Of a stretch of DNA of 64,000 nucleotides, positions 23,641-36,930 are shown piece after piece. The notes under the pieces are model-generated. The model searched no databases and had not been told where the DNA came from. It worked only from the letters and a program-made list of their open reading frames with translations. The stretch's first letter is position 1, and every line of letters begins with the position of its first letter. The DNA comes from Nephrocerus scutellatus (taxonomy: Eukaryota > Arthropoda > Insecta > Diptera > Pipunculidae). The stretch covers positions 91,286,965 through 91,350,964 of the forward strand of contig OX352765.1 of NCBI GenBank assembly GCA_947095585.1, given 5' to 3'. The translations under genes and the position numbers were made by a program.

Positions 23641-24360
23641 TTCGTCCCACTCAACCTACTACTGTCCGAAATGTACGATCTTAGAATTTCAGCATGTTCG
23701 TTGGGTAGTATCTTTTTTAGTTTGCATACTAATCCCTCATGCCAAACTTTATCAAACGCTTGTGCTACACCCAGAAGGAGTGTAGAACAAACTTTTTTTC
23801 TCTCCAATTGCTTTATTCGGTGTACCTGATCAATGGCTGAATGATTCACTCGAAAGCCAAATTGGTGGTCTGGAATAATATGTTTCCCTTTTATAGTTGG
23901 TAGCAGTCTTTTTAATAGCAGTCTTTCAAAAAATGTGGGCCTTATTGGCAGCAAAGATATTGGCCTATAGGAAAAAGCTAAGTGAGGTGGTTTTCCCGGC
24001 TTAGCTGTAATGTTATCTTCAGCTACTTTCCATAGCTGTAGAATGTATTTTAATTTAAATGCAGTGTTGAGGATGCATGTTTGAGAATTTAACCAGTAAT
24101 CAATTAAAATCCTGATGCTTTTTTCACATTTAAAGTTTGTATTCCCTTTCTCACTTCAGGTGACGATGTGGTCCATATTTCTTCAGCTTCTTTTGCCAGT
24201 TCTTCGCCAAGCAAGTCATCATGCTCCTCTGGGTTTGGTTGGAAAATTTCTTCCAGACATAGTGCGACATTTTGATGGCATTTTTCTCGAAAGACCTATG
24301 ATAGGTTTTTTTTAAGGGTTTAAGTACGAGATCAGTTCGAAAATCGTGTACTCCCAAAGC
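23625..24360 (-). mobile_element. Decayed Jockey-like LINE reverse transcriptase, minus strand
   Basis: A minus-strand frame at 23,625-23,954 encodes LPIRPTFFERLLLKRLLP, IIPDHQFGFRVNHSAIDQVH and LLLGVAQAFDKVWHEGL, the fingers and block A of a Jockey-clade reverse transcriptase. The first catalytic aspartate of block A appears changed to glycine (LGVAQAFDKV for LDVAQAFDKV). Upstream pieces at about 24,000-24,357 continue the same strand with frameshifts. Confidence 0.8.
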
Positions 24361-25010
24361 TCTTTCAGGTCCTCAATGGTTTGCTCAGGATGAGGAGTAT
24401 GGGCGATGCAAGAGCTGCAAATTTCCAAAGATTCCAAATGGGAGTTTCTTTTCCGCGTACGTTCTAACAGTTCCAGGTTCCTTCAATGAGGATTCTCAGC
24501 TTATCTGGATGGCTGTAATTTGGGATCTATATTTAATGCCACAACTAAGCCAATATCCTTCCGTGCTCTGGAGATAGAAATGGTAGTTCTTCCTTATTGC
24601 AGGATGGCTATATCGCCCTTAATATGGGACATTAGGTTTTCTCACATCAATTGTGTCCTATAGTGGTACAGAAAGCTAGAATTTGTTCAGTAGACAGTTG
24701 ACTATTTTCATAGAGCAGGTGTTCAGAGAGACAACCTTCTTCGCTAATTCATCCGTTTCCTAATCATTATTTTTGCCACTGTGCCCTGGGCGCCCATAAG
24801 ATGGTTATATCCAGAAATTGGATTATGCAAGGAAGTTCTTCTTGGTACTGTATAGCAAGTACCAAGTTATAAACAGTTGTAAGAATGGCCCTAATTGCGG
24901 ATTGAAATGTGTATGTGGCCATAGTCCAATACTTCCGATTTATGGGGTACATATTAAAAACCTAAAAACCTCTTCTATAATCTCTGCCTGAAAAATGCTA
25001 GTCGACTCAG
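24361..25010 (-). mobile_element. Heavily decayed LINE RNase H region, minus strand
   Basis: Scattered minus-strand words (FQAEII near 24,990, a TDELAKK relic near 24,750) resemble the RNase H domain of LINEs, but stops are frequent and the domain cannot be reconstructed with confidence. Confidence 0.35.
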
Positions 25011-25019
25011 TAAGCCATA

Positions 25020-25260
25020 GAAAAAAAGTAAGGACGATTCAGGAGGATCTATAATGATGAGTTCTACGTTACCGTTACCGCCAAGTCGACTTCATGAAGA
25101 GAATTATGATCCGGTGAGCGAAGAGTATCCTGCTCGGGAAGTCGATGGCGGCAGTATTTATGGAACAGTAAGCCGTAAGCCAAGCATACGTTGAAAGAAT
25201 AGCGTGGACCAGGGCTTAGGTAGAGAAGGTTACAGGAGGCCAGGACCGAGCCAAATGTTA
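25020..25260 (+). mobile_element. Possible LINE C-terminal relic, plus strand
   Basis: EEYPAREV, YGT and RGPGLR followed by RRPGPSQM on the plus strand resemble the basic C-terminal tail of RTE-like elements. Short and frameshifted. Confidence 0.3.
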
Positions 25261-26200
25261 TGATAGAAATATAAATATAAATTTATATTAAAGTAAATTA
25301 TATGTATACAAATTAATTTATTTATGTTAAGTCTCTTGATATAAATAAATAAACAACCCAAAGCGAACTCCTCGGGAAGGACAAAAGTCAAGGTTTCCTG
25401 CACATATAGATACCGATTTGAGATTGATTTGCTGGTTCATTAGCAGTCGTATACCTAATCCTAAGTAAACACAACGTCACATTCCGAGTGTTTTTCAAAC
25501 TTTATTTTTTTTTTTCATATCAAAAACTCACGTCTGACTCTCTGTCGACTTAAAGTTGTTTGCATAAATTGTTTATTCCTTCTTTCTTTTCAATACTCCT
25601 CTGCTATTGGACAGGACAACGAATATTTTGGTGCTTTGTTTGAAAAAAATAAATAAAAATAAAGATAGATGATATTTATGCTAAACAGACTTAAGACCTC
25701 AGCAAGTTCCTAATGTTTTCTTTCTTGTCGTTACTTTTCGCATTGTAATGCTGAAGTTTGTGTTTACATAGAACTTTAGCGGACGGCATGAATAATTCAC
25801 TTCAACAGGTACATTCGCTGTTAAGTGAGGTAAGAATGCACTCACACAGGTAACTATAACAGAGCAAATACAACGAAGAAGTTAGTGAAACTAAATAAAT
25901 AAACAAAAGTGCATTTTTCCTTAATTCAATATCGCATAAGTATGATAATGGATGTGCTCAGAAGAAGAAGACGAAGGATAAAGATGATGTGGATTTTTTG
26001 GAGGGTTGTGTTGTGTTAACATTAAAGAATATTGTAAATATTTGGTTTTATCCTTTGTAAAAGAAGTAAAAAAAGTGTGGAAAATATCATAGTTACGTAG
26101 GTTATCCTTAGAAAAGAATTAAATCCTTCGAGAATCTTTTATTAGTCGTCGATTGGTTTGAAAAGGAAAAACAAATATCATAACAGCAAGAAGAGGGATA
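25261..26200. other. Spacer, nothing recognised
   Basis: Very A+T-rich, with several AATAAATAAA runs. No gene or ordered repeat supported. Confidence 0.45.
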
Positions 26201-26204
26201 CATG

Positions 26205-26830
26205 TCCAGCTATGGCTATGATAGACAATATTTCACATGTACTCGAGGGGGGTTTCTAGTCAGAAAAATAATGAAACCGACAGTTGTCTTTAAAGCCAAT
26301 AACTGTGGGTTTCAGTAAATGAATGGATTTAAAAACATAAGCCTCGTAAACGTTCACGCACCTACAGAGAGCTCCCCAGATGATGAAAAAGAAGAATTCT
26401 TTGAATCTATCGAACGGGAACTCCATGCGTGTTCTCAGTATTACATAAAAACCATTCTGGGGGATATGCATGCCTAAATAGTTAGGGAGACAGTATAGAG
26501 CCAGTACATTGGCACACATAGCTTACACGACCGGACCGCACCAGGCGCGGAAGTTCTACAAAAAGAGCCCAATATACACTGCGGTGCACATACTGCAAAA
26601 ACAAAGAGCGTATTCTGATCACCGAACTTAAAGGCATCTTAGAGCAATGGGAAGAGCATTTGCATGAATTGCTAAACAGCCAGCTAACTAAGGAATTGGA
26701 GGCTCGAGCAATGACGGAAGACCACATTATGCTGCCACCAACAAGCATAGACGAAATTAGCAGAGCGATAAATCGGCTCAAAACTATGAATGCCTGGGAT
26801 CTGATGGTATTCCAGCATTTTTTATAATTT
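26205..26830 (+). mobile_element. RTE-like LINE fragment, copy 2
   Basis: The plus strand closely follows the RTE-like element at 33,640-34,860: GGGTTTCTAGTCAG, CGTTCACGCACCTACAGAG, a block encoding DDEKEEFFESIERELHAC, and later ACCACATTATGCT followed by AAATCGGCTCAAAA. About 700 bases present in the larger copy (between the endonuclease and the linker) are missing, so this copy is internally deleted. Confidence 0.75.
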
Positions 26831-26834
26831 GCGT

Positions 26835-27130
26835 ACATTTAAAGGGGTTCGCACCCTTATAATGCTCGGCTATATGCTCGGCACAGCGTGGACGTTAATG
26901 AAAAGGAGGAGAAAGGAGGAAATGTCTATGGGCTTATGTTTTGAATGCGTGTGGATCATAGAGATGTGGGAAGACAGAGCTTGACATAACATTCCACATA
27001 CGTGTTGTACGGCTGAATAACGAATCCTGAAGTTAACTGTATGTCCGAGGGTATACTGATGAGCATATAGAGCGCCACGTGTATTGCGGTTGAATTCAAG
27101 GAGAGCTGGCATGCAGCTAGCTATTTTGCT
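26835..27130 (-). mobile_element. 3' end of a CR1-like LINE, minus strand
   Basis: Matches the 3' end at 9,250-9,340 (GGCACAGCGTGGACGTTA, then AGGAGGAAATGTCTATG). The minus-strand frame at 26,870-27,112 gives the usual tail (PALLEFNRNTRGALYAHQYT). A truncated insertion. Confidence 0.6.
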
Positions 27131-27134
27131 TCAG

Positions 27135-28995
27135 CACCGCTGGTAGAAGAACGATAAAACAGTAACAAGCTGGAAAGGTGCTGTCGTCAGCAAAAGAGTA
27201 GGCGAATTTGACTTTCCGAAGATGAGCATTGCAGTCATTTCTGGCTCGTTTAAACTATGTTCGGTTATCCTAAGTAGGGTTAGCGTTGTAAAATCGAAAG
27301 CCTACCTTTCTAATCCTGGAAGCCTCCTTACAGCTCGAGTCATACATCCATTCTCCTTTGGTTTGACAGACTTATTCCTGGGGGGATAAATTCTCTCATA
27401 CCAATTAGGATGATGTTTCTGATTGCATCAGCGCCGACTTCTTTAAAATTTTACTATTAATACATCGGTGGAACGTTAATTTATTCCATCCGTTTCTTAC
27501 AAAAAGGCTAAACAGTGATTAAGACAGGTTTTTTAAGCTTCTGCTTCTGCTTCTAAAATTTACAAAAACTCACGGATTCACTACTTTTTTCTCATTATCT
27601 GGTGCAGTCTAGTCAATACTCCATGAAGAGGTTCCTATTAAGAGTTTCCTAAAGCACTTTAATCCATCGCTTACTATAGCAAGCTTCTATTCGCGATTAC
27701 GTCATAAGCTTATAAGCTACTCCTTTTCTCCACTCGAAAAAAGTACGGATTTCTCGTCTTTCAAAACGTCCTTTGATTTTTGCATTACCACTCACCTCGA
27801 AGTCTGCCCTTTCCAAATAAACGCATTATGAAAATACTTTATAACTCCTTTATGACTATATGGCTCCTTACATACCAAGCAGCTATTTCGTATTGAACGA
27901 ATTTTTAAGGAGCATACAAGGTAGCACCTATAAACATTAGAGTCAACACTTTATTGTCAGCCTTTAATGACATCCTTGTAAAAGAGTGCACGTGCTGCAT
28001 TGTCTGCTGTCCACCCAACAATTATCAAAAGTGTTCAGTGACGAACAAAAGGCGTGCCAGAAACTTTCATAGTAGCATCACATCACATCATCCTTTCTAC
28101 AATTTCAAATCCCATAGTGACAATTTGACCCAATTTTCGATTGAATTACACTTTCATTGTCTCTTATCCTGGGGTGTTGTACAAACACGAAGCACGTTCT
28201 AAAAGGTTCATAAATTCTGATTAACGCCTTTGAAGTTGCAAATGCTGAAAAGAGACGATAAAGGGCACAGAACACAAATAGCATCGGTGGAAAAAAATCT
28301 ATTTTTCTTATCAGTTTCTTTTATAATGCACCAATATACAAAAATAGATCCTGATCATCCGAAAAATATTAAAAAAAAAATCCTAAATTGGTGTCTATTT
28401 AAAAACGACCGAAAGAACTCTTATTTCCTAAATAGAAGAAGGTTTTTTTTTTGGTTTGATATTCAATTCCAATTGGTCAACCGAAAACGAAATCAAGGAA
28501 AAGAGAGAATAATTGTTTGGGGGTACAAAAGAATGCTCAAAAAGTAACGTATTTTTCCAAAAAACATTCGTTTTTGTTTCCATTTTTCTATCGTCGGTAT
28601 TCAATTTCAAAAATGCTCGTTACACACTCTTATGCACGAATAGGTCACCCGTAACTGAAAAGTATTTCTATTCTCTAATTCTGTGGGAGTAACCGTCCAA
28701 AAATGGACCATAAATGAATCATCGTTATCTGAAAAAGAACCGCTCCCTACCTGCCTGCATCCATTTACATTTCTCTCATTGACCCTTGCACGTGTTCAAA
28801 TCACTTTTCAACCCGAATGGAATTACGGATTGAATGCACATAAATTTTCTCGGAAAGGGTCGACGGAGAGTTATCATTCTGATCCTCTGAATAAGCGTAG
28901 GCAAAAAAAATAAAATTTTCCTTTGTGCGGTTTCCTGGACAGAAATAGGAAAAGTTGTTTGTGTGACGGCATCCTACGTATTCACAGGGTGGTTC
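27135..28995. other. Spacer, nothing recognised
   Basis: 27,135-27,340 may be more LINE DNA on the minus strand but is too decayed to assign. The rest is A+T-rich; open frames at 27,954-28,202, 28,230-28,547 and 28,683-28,913 have no domain or related copy. Confidence 0.4.
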
Positions 28996-28999
28996 AGAG

Positions 29000-30245
29000 A
29001 ATCCCGCTTTGCTGGTTTTAGTAAGAGACTTGACAGACTAAAGTAGGATTGATTGACCTTAATAAAGTCTTGACAGACTTAAGAAGAGTCATAAAGAAGT
29101 AAAAAGTCTTTTTGGGCTTTAGTAAGAGCATTGACAAACTATAGAAGAATTGGTTGCCTTTAATAAAGTTTTGACAGACTAAAGTATGCTTTTTGGCTTT
29201 AATAAAAGTCTTGTCAGACTTGACTGACTAAGAAAGAGTCTTGAAGAAACAAAGAGAGCTTTGTTGTTTTTACTAAGAGCCTTGACAGACTACAGTAAGA
29301 TTCGTTGGGTTTAATAAAAGTCTTGACAGACTAAAGTATGCTTTGTTGGCCCTAAAAATAGTCCTGGCAGGCTAAAGTAGGCTTTGTTGTCATTAATGAA
29401 ATTGTTGACAGACTAAAGTATCCTTTGTTGGTATTAATGAAAGTCTTGAAAGGCTAAAGTAGGCTTTTTTGGCATTATTAGGAGTCTTGACATATTATAG
29501 TAGGCCTTGTTGGTTTTAAAATTGTCTTGACAGACTAAAAAAGAGTTTTGAAGCAATAAGGAAGGTTTTGTTGCTTTTAGTTGACCGACTACGTTAGTAT
29601 TCGCTGGCTTTAATAAAGAGTTGAAATACTAAAGTAGGCTTTGTTGGCTTTAAAAGAGTATCTTTAGAGTAAAGTAGGCTTTGTTAGCTTTAAAAGAGTT
29701 TTATCAGGCTAAAAAAGATTCCTGAAGAAATAAAGGCTTTGTGCTATTTAGTAAAAGTCTTGACATATAACAGTAGGATTCGTTGGCTTTAATAAAGTAT
29801 TGACAGACTAAAGTATGCTTTTTGGCTTTAATAAAAGTCTTACAGGACTAAAGTAGCCTTTATTGGCTAAAAAAGAGCCTTGACAGACTAAAGAGATTCT
29901 TGACGGAATAAAGAAGGCTTTATTGGTTTTGATAAGAGCCTTGATAGACTACAATAGGTTTAGTTAGCTTTAATAATGTCTTGACAGACTAAAGTATGTT
30001 TTGTTAGCAATAATAAGAGTCTTAAGAGACTAAAAAGGATTCTAGGCGAAATAAGGTAAATTTAGTTGACTTTAATAAGAGTCTTGACATACTAGTAGAC
30101 TAAAGTAGCCTTTAAAAGGAGTCTAGACGGACTAAAGTAGGCTCTGATGTCTTTAATACGAGTCTCTAATAAGAAGCTTTAAAAAGAGTCTTGTTTTACT
30201 AAGGTATATTATGTTGGCTTAAAAGATGGTCTTTACGTACTAAAA
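29000..30245. repeat. Tandem array of a degenerate 41-bp unit
   Basis: Roughly 30 units of about 41 bases fill 1.25 kb. The unit can be summarised as GACAGACTAAAGTAGGCTTT followed by GTTGGCTTTAATAAAAGTCT. Variant units carrying GAAGAAATAAAG recur at intervals, hinting at a higher-order repeat. Units differ by substitutions and small indels, so the array is not recent. No coding frame passes through it. Confidence 0.88.
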
Positions 30246-33200
30246 TAGGAATTTGTGGCGTAGACTTATTTACAGATAGCTTAGTACCAAACAAAAATCC
30301 AAAACTTCAGGGCGTGATTTTGGCCAGCTACCCAAGAAATGAAATAACTACTGTTGGAATGCGAATCTGGAGAGGTATTAGCGTGCTGCATTTTGTATAA
30401 AGATTGTAAATAGGAAGATATAAAAATAAAAAGAATAAGAAAATACTGGAGCAAATGAAAGAACATTTCGAATCTACACTTGACGCTGAAGAAGACAACA
30501 CAACTTTTGAAATCTAGTGCTGTCTAGTGCTGTCCATCGATATCGAAAAGCAGACCGCTATTAAGGCAACCTTAACCTGTTGTGTCAAGTGTCACGAGTT
30601 GCATAGAAGAAAGTTGTCTGAGAAATCCACAGGATCTAAAGTTAAGTAAGACGAGGCTGCAATCAATGAGCAAGTTTTTTTGTAATCGGCAATGTGATGC
30701 GCGATGTACTAAAAGTATTATAAAGGTGCGAACCTCTTTTCGCGTGCGCAAATGTAATTTAAGCCATGCCTAAAATTTATCCCTTATCTACCACAAAATA
30801 ATGAACCTAATCATTTATCAAATGATGGAAATGTGAAAGTGTGGTAGAACAAAAATCGTTGAATGAAACAAAAACTATCAGTATTTAGACAAACTCCTTG
30901 ACAGCTCGATTCTCCACTGTAGCCATCATATAGTCATAAGTGGCTCAACAACCACGGTCTTGGCTTTCCATGTTTAGAGCACAAGTTACGCTACAGATGA
31001 TGGTTGTTCCTTTTCAGTTTCTGGGTCAAAGTAGTCTTATAGGAATGTAGAATTATCCACAAACTAGACACAAAGATTTCTAATTCCTGGGATCGACATA
31101 AAATCGACTAATTTGAGACCCCACTTACACTTATTACGTTTCTTTGTCTTGTTGCACCGGGAAAATTTGAAAAATGAACTCAAATTAACCAGACTTTCAA
31201 ATCGAACGCGAATTTTCATATAAAAGATGGATTATTTTCAAACGCTGTGAAGCTTGTTATTCTTCATGATTTAATGGCAAGTAGACATTTGTAGAAATGT
31301 CAAACAAACCAAAGCTAACTTCGAGCGTAGCCAATAAACCCTGCGAGAAAAATGTGGCGTCCTAATTGAAAAACCATTTACATATCCTCTGCACAGTTAA
31401 AGAAGAGTTTCTTCAACTAGTACATTGCGTAGACATTGTAAAAACACACAAGTAGCACCAAGATATAAGAATGTGAAACACCCTGTTCTCCCTGACAGTA
31501 ATAAAATCCGTTACAGTATGGTAGCTCTATCTTCAATGCGTCTCACATAAATAATTCCTCAACCGATCATAATGGTGCGCAAAACGGACAATCACAAAGG
31601 ACAGTAACGAACAAACAACAACAAAAGAAAAAAAATTCATCCCGAACGTGATCATAAAATGTGAAGATCGAGGATGGACCGATCGAAACAAACAAACAAA
31701 AAATTTGAATTCAGTTCGTGCGGAATATAATAAAAAAAACAAAGAAAGAGGCAACGACAAAGAAGGAATCTACTAAAAGGGATTTCTACTGGTACCCTTC
31801 CTGACGCGACAACATCGACGTTAGTTCCATCGCCAACATGACGCGACGAGTACTTATGACGATCAATTATCGATCAACCACCGACCGATCAGAAAATCTA
31901 CCTGCTCGAGACCACTGATTCCTATACAAATAAGTTGGGAACCTCAAATGCATTATTACGACCATTATTGTTAATAAAAATTCTCGAATAAAAGGATATC
32001 TCGCCTCGAGGAAAGTGAACTTTTCCATCGATATTACAGCTAAGAGAGAGGCTTACAAATCCTGTCTGCCGGACGTTTGATCTGTGCAACCAAAAAGCGG
32101 TAATCATTCATCAAAGTGATTCAAATTTCTGGCATTTCAAAGGAATTTAAGAAAAGGGAAGAAGCAGTGATCGTGACTGGCAAAAAAAAGGGATTAAATA
32201 ATGTTACCCTTCTTTTACAATTACGAAATGTTTTTGTGTGTTGATGACGAAGAGGTGAGAGGGTAAGCGAGATGGGATTTATAATCGATGGATGGATATT
32301 TTAGAGACCTTAAGAAAAATATTTATTGTCTCCTATTTCTGAGTGAATGAGTCAGTGAATTTCTTGTCGTACCGTTCGTTGTCTGTCTGTGAGTAGTTTG
32401 CATCCACAATAATTGATTGAAAGGGATATTTCAGGAGATACTGATGCATTGTTGTGTATACAAGAGAATTAGGTACTAGGTACTCCCGCCTAAGGCTGAA
32501 TCCATTAAAGTGACTGGCTGATCATGCGCGACGATCAGAAACTGTTTTCGATTTCGATTTCAATTTGATTTGATCGATTGGTGTGCCTTCAGGCGTTGCG
32601 AAGTACTCCCTTCTGCTTCTGGAAGACACTTGAAGACATTATTTCTTACTCTTCGGTTTATTTATTTGTTAAAAAGGCTTCTACCTGGGACTAATAGGTT
32701 CCTAAATCATGAGCACTCTATTTCATTCGTAGCGATACAATAATCGTAATTGCTCGACATTTGAATTTTTATTTGGTTATAGGGAGGGAGGATTATGTTA
32801 CACAATAATCGAATCACGAGTAAAAGAACCACACACCTATACATACATATGTAGTCATTGTAGTCAACAATAACCAAATTTAAAGATTCTTCATGTAGGA
32901 TGCACTTCGAATCTTTTGTGCTCGAATAAATCAAATTTCCTGCATGTGTAGGCGTCGCAAAAGCATTGGATGCATATAAATACATATATGTTTTTATTCA
33001 ACAAATGACATTGTAATTATGTGTCAATCGTTGCACTGGAAAAGTGGAATATCCATTCAATATATTGAGATATTACACCTAGATTCATAAACATACCTAA
33101 GACAGTAAGTGTTAGTATATTCATAAACAATGGTCTCCCACACAACCAGCAGGTTATAGTTCAAGGGAATCCAGCCAGGGTTTTGTTAGCTTAACTAATT

Positions 33201-33250
33201 TGTAATACTTTTGCCAAAACTCCTGCAGGATTACAGTTTTTTTTTTAATT
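30246..33250. other. Spacer, nothing recognised
   Basis: About 3 kb without a supported gene. Several short frames exist but none has a domain, signal peptide or repeated homologue. A T-rich run starts at 33,237. Confidence 0.4.
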
Positions 33251-33259
33251 TTAAGTCCA

Positions 33260-35230
33260 CCTACAAAGTGCGATCAAACCACCACGTAGTGGCCGCCGGT
33301 AATTTTCCTCCAATATAGGAAAAGCTGAATGATCAATTCAAGGTAAGGTTGGCGCGATGCCAATAACCTCGCCCGTAAAAAATGATTATTACGGAATTCG
33401 AAATCAGCCTCGGAAATACTGATGAACGACGACGACAACGGCAACCAAAACGGCTAGACGATTTAAGAAGTTTCACATGGAACGTACGCTCACTGTATTG
33501 ATCTCGAGCTGCACACCAGCTAGCCGATATCCTGTCCAAATATAATGCTGACATAACAATAATCCAGGAGATGCGGTGGACGGGGAATGGTGTCTTACAA
33601 AAATCAGAATATGACATACATTACAGCTGTCATGCAAGACATCATGTGCTCGGGGTGGGGTTTCTAGTCAGCAAAAGAATAAAACCCACCGTTATCGGCT
33701 TGAAAGTAGGCTATGCTCTCTTTGCGTGCGGGGCAGATGTAAAAACATAAACCTCATAAACGTTCACGCACCTACAGAGGATTCCCTAGATGATGAAAAG
33801 GAAGAATTCTTTGAATCAGTCGAACAGGAACTCCATGCCTGCCCACAGTATGATGTAAATTCATTCTGGGGGATATGAATGCAAAAATAGGTAGAGAGCC
33901 AGTTTTCAGGCAGTACATTGGCACCCATAGCTTACATGAGAACACTAATGGACAACTAGTCATAGAGATGGTCGTTGCGAGTACAAGGTTGCCCGTAAAA
34001 ATATTCACAAAGTTACTTGAGTATCTCCTGATGGAGCCACTCGCAACCAGATGCACTACGTGCTGATGGACCGCCGCCACATCCCAAACATTCTGACGGT
34101 ACGAACGTGCCGAGGTGCCAATATCGACTCGGACCACTTGTTGGTATGGTGTGATCCAATCGCGTCACGAATGACAGCATCCGCGAATAAGATCCGAGTC
34201 AACACGGCTGCCCTTCGCAACGAAGAGACCAGAAACAACTGCGGTCAATCAATAGGACTTGCCCTAATTGCAGGGAGACTAAGTCCCGGAGCTGAGATGT
34301 CAGGCGTAGAAGAGAAATGGATAGGCCTTAAAAGTGCTGTCATTAGTACTGCTGACTCCATCTTAGGCAGTAGTCGTAGAGATCGGAACGACTGGTTCGA
34401 TGACAAATGTAAGATAGTGACTGAACGTAAGAATGTTCCGTACCGAGCAATGCAACAATCTCATAGAACGCGGGCACGCGAAGATGAATATAAAGAGCTC
34501 AGAAGATTTTACAAAACTGTTCACCGGCGAAAGAAAGCAGCCTGGGAGAAGAATCTCGTCCGTGCACTAGAACAGTACAGAGAGCAAGGCGCTCTACCAA
34601 GGCGTTCTACCAAAGAATCCGCAGTATGGCGTAATTTATACCGCGTTGCACATACTGCAAAGACAAAGTGGGTAATCTGATCGCCGATCTCAAATGATCT
34701 TATAGCGATGGGAAGAGCACATTCATCAGTTGCTAAACAGCTAGCTAACTGAGGAATTGCAGGCTCCACCAATGACCGAAGACCACATTATGCTCGCGCC
34801 ACCAAGCATAGACGAATTTAGCAGAGCGAAAAATCGGCTCAAAAATAATATGGTCCCAGGAACCAATATTGATCGAGCGAAATTGAAGTAGTTCCATCCT
34901 TTAACTATCTCGGATCAACTGTAGCAGCCGATTACAACATGGAACCAGAAATACGCGCAAGGTTGCTCAAAGCCAACAAAGCCTGTCGACTCTTTAAATC
35001 CAGGAACCTACCCATAACATCCAAGATGCTGGTATATTAGACAATGGTCATACCAGTATTTACACATGGATCCAAGACTTGGGTGCCTAGCAAAAAGATT
35101 CATGACCTTTTAGCCGCGTTCGAGATAAAAGTCTAACGGAGAATTGTTGGCCAAGGCCAGCCACATCTGCGCTTGAAGGATGGCGTAGACCAGGACGCCC
35201 ATACTTTAGGGATGAATAACTGGATGACAT
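33260..35230 (+). mobile_element. RTE-like LINE with deleted RT core, plus strand
   Basis: 5' region 33,260-33,420 is shared with 54,225-54,405. Endonuclease: TWNVRSL (33,476), QLADILSKYNADITIIQEMR at 33,517-33,580, then VGFLVSKRIK. A long frame at 34,051-34,680 (209 aa) continues with MDRRHIPNILTVRTCRGANI, DSDHLLV and the linker (DDKCKIVTERKNVPYRAM, RRKKAAWEKNLV). At about 34,880-35,200 the element resumes in the RT thumb (FNYLGSTV, KACRLFKSRNLP, PVFTHGSKTWV). The whole RT palm, including the YADD box, is missing, so it is inactive. Relatives: 26,205-26,830 and short pieces in the duplicated LINE modules at 44.6, 51.7 and 60.7 kb. Confidence 0.85.
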
Positions 35231-35254
35231 CGGCTCAAAATAATCTCAAAACTT

Positions 35255-35905
35255 TGACCATTAAACCCCTATGAACTCTTGCCTGGGCATATACCAAGAT
35301 CTAACTAAGGGACTACGGCTCAAAATCTGGACCAGTGAAGATTTTTTGCAGGGAGCCAGTTTTTACCTTTGACATTTGGTCGTTTAACTCCACTGCAACC
35401 ATATTTCATGTTGACTTATAATCCTTGTATGATCTCCAAACTTAGATTTTTAAGCCCACTGACCTCTTACATTTGACATTTTCGTGCTTAAGCACCTTTG
35501 AAGTCAGGCCTTTGACATTTCAACGTAAAACCCTCATAGACCACAAACCTTTGTCTTTTAATCGTAAATCCCTTATATTGTCTCTAAACTTTAATCATAA
35601 AATCACTTTGACAATTCTTCATTCAAGCCTCCCATATAAAGTTTGGAATGTGACACTTTTGACGATCAACCATTAAACGTCAAACTTTTTCAAATGGACG
35701 GATAAGCCCACTTTAACGTCTAAACGTTCACTATTAAGCCATATAGAACCTTCCACCTTTATATTTGGTCGTTCGAGCTCCCCTATTAAGTCTGGCATTT
35801 GACATTTTTTACGTTTAACCTCAAAACATTGTCATTTTGACGCAAAGGTCCTCTTTGACATCTAAACTTTGACTATTAAACACCCTATGAGCACATAGTG
35901 AGTAA
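35255..35905. repeat. Strongly degenerate tandem repeat (CTTTGACATTT type)
   Basis: Repeating words CTTTGACATTT, CGTTTAA, AACCCCTATGA and AAGTCT recur every 35-40 bases across 650 bases. Individual units are too diverged to count exactly. It starts directly after the RTE-like LINE. Confidence 0.65.
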
Positions 35906-36930
35906 GTATCCTGGCGACTCAAATTGTAATACATATTTCTAAAAAATCAAATGAACAGACCTTATAACCTCAGTGTATCGGTATCGCTAAAACATACAGA
36001 TCAGCAAATTAATTAATTTTCGAATCGAATTCGTATAATGACATTAAGGACTCTGTCTCTGGTTATGGACCACACCAACGATCGAAGATAAAATAAAAAG
36101 CAAACTTCTATCAGATAATGAATATTTGTGTGGTCCTTTCTTCCTTTTTCGATCAGTTTGCTCGTGAGAAAAGTGAAATCTTGATAGCAGATAAAAGTGA
36201 CTAATAACCCGGGAGATACAAATGTTACGCAATTATTCTCAGTTGAATAAAAGATTGCTTCTTATCGCGAACATGTCAGTCAGTAATAGAGTGCTCGAAC
36301 TGAATCGCAACAGGTAGCATTGCTTTTCCTTCTCTTCAACATAAAAGAGAACTCACACATTTCCGAATAGAAAAGAAAATTCAATGATTCCTTATCTAAT
36401 CGCTTTCGGAATCGGGGAAATGATTATTCCATTGTATGTCTTGGTCAAGAGTTTTAGATATCACTCGGGCGGTGTTAATGGATAAAGATTTTCCGGGGGC
36501 GTTCCTTGAAGAATTGGGACAGTTTTTGAAATAAACTCGAAGCATATAAATTTTTTAATAGATTTTTCTTTTGAATACAAAAAGTTGCCCTGAATCAAAA
36601 AAGGTAGTAGTTGAGGGCTCAACTAGGAAGACGAAGAAGGCGTTGCGGAGGTCCACTACGGTCGATCTACCGTTTTTCTAATAGTAATTTAAAAGAAGTA
36701 ATAAATTTGGTAGGGTGCATAAAAGAGAGGAGCAATAAATTTTATTACGTATGCAGGAAGTCCTTTGAAAGCGGTCATCGTGCATGTTGTTGACCGGGAG
36801 TCGGTGAATATTTTCGGTAGATATCTTCAGACCTCCTGCTATAATCCGATTATGCGTATATTTGGTGTGCAATTGCAAAAAGAAGGGGCGGCACCCGTGC
36901 ATAATAATATTAATTGCAAACAACTTGCAC
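35906..36930. other. Spacer left of the inverted repeat
   Basis: No supported gene. An open plus frame at 36,611-36,793 is Arg/Cys-rich but lacks any partner in the right arm, where the corresponding sequence is absent. Confidence 0.4.

Noticed and set aside
34051..34680. Host gene of 209 aa
   Set aside because: Motifs (DSDHLLV, linker and neighbouring endonuclease pieces) place it inside an RTE-like LINE.
36611..36793. Arg/Cys-rich small protein
   Set aside because: No domain, no counterpart in the right arm of the inverted repeat, and no promoter elements.
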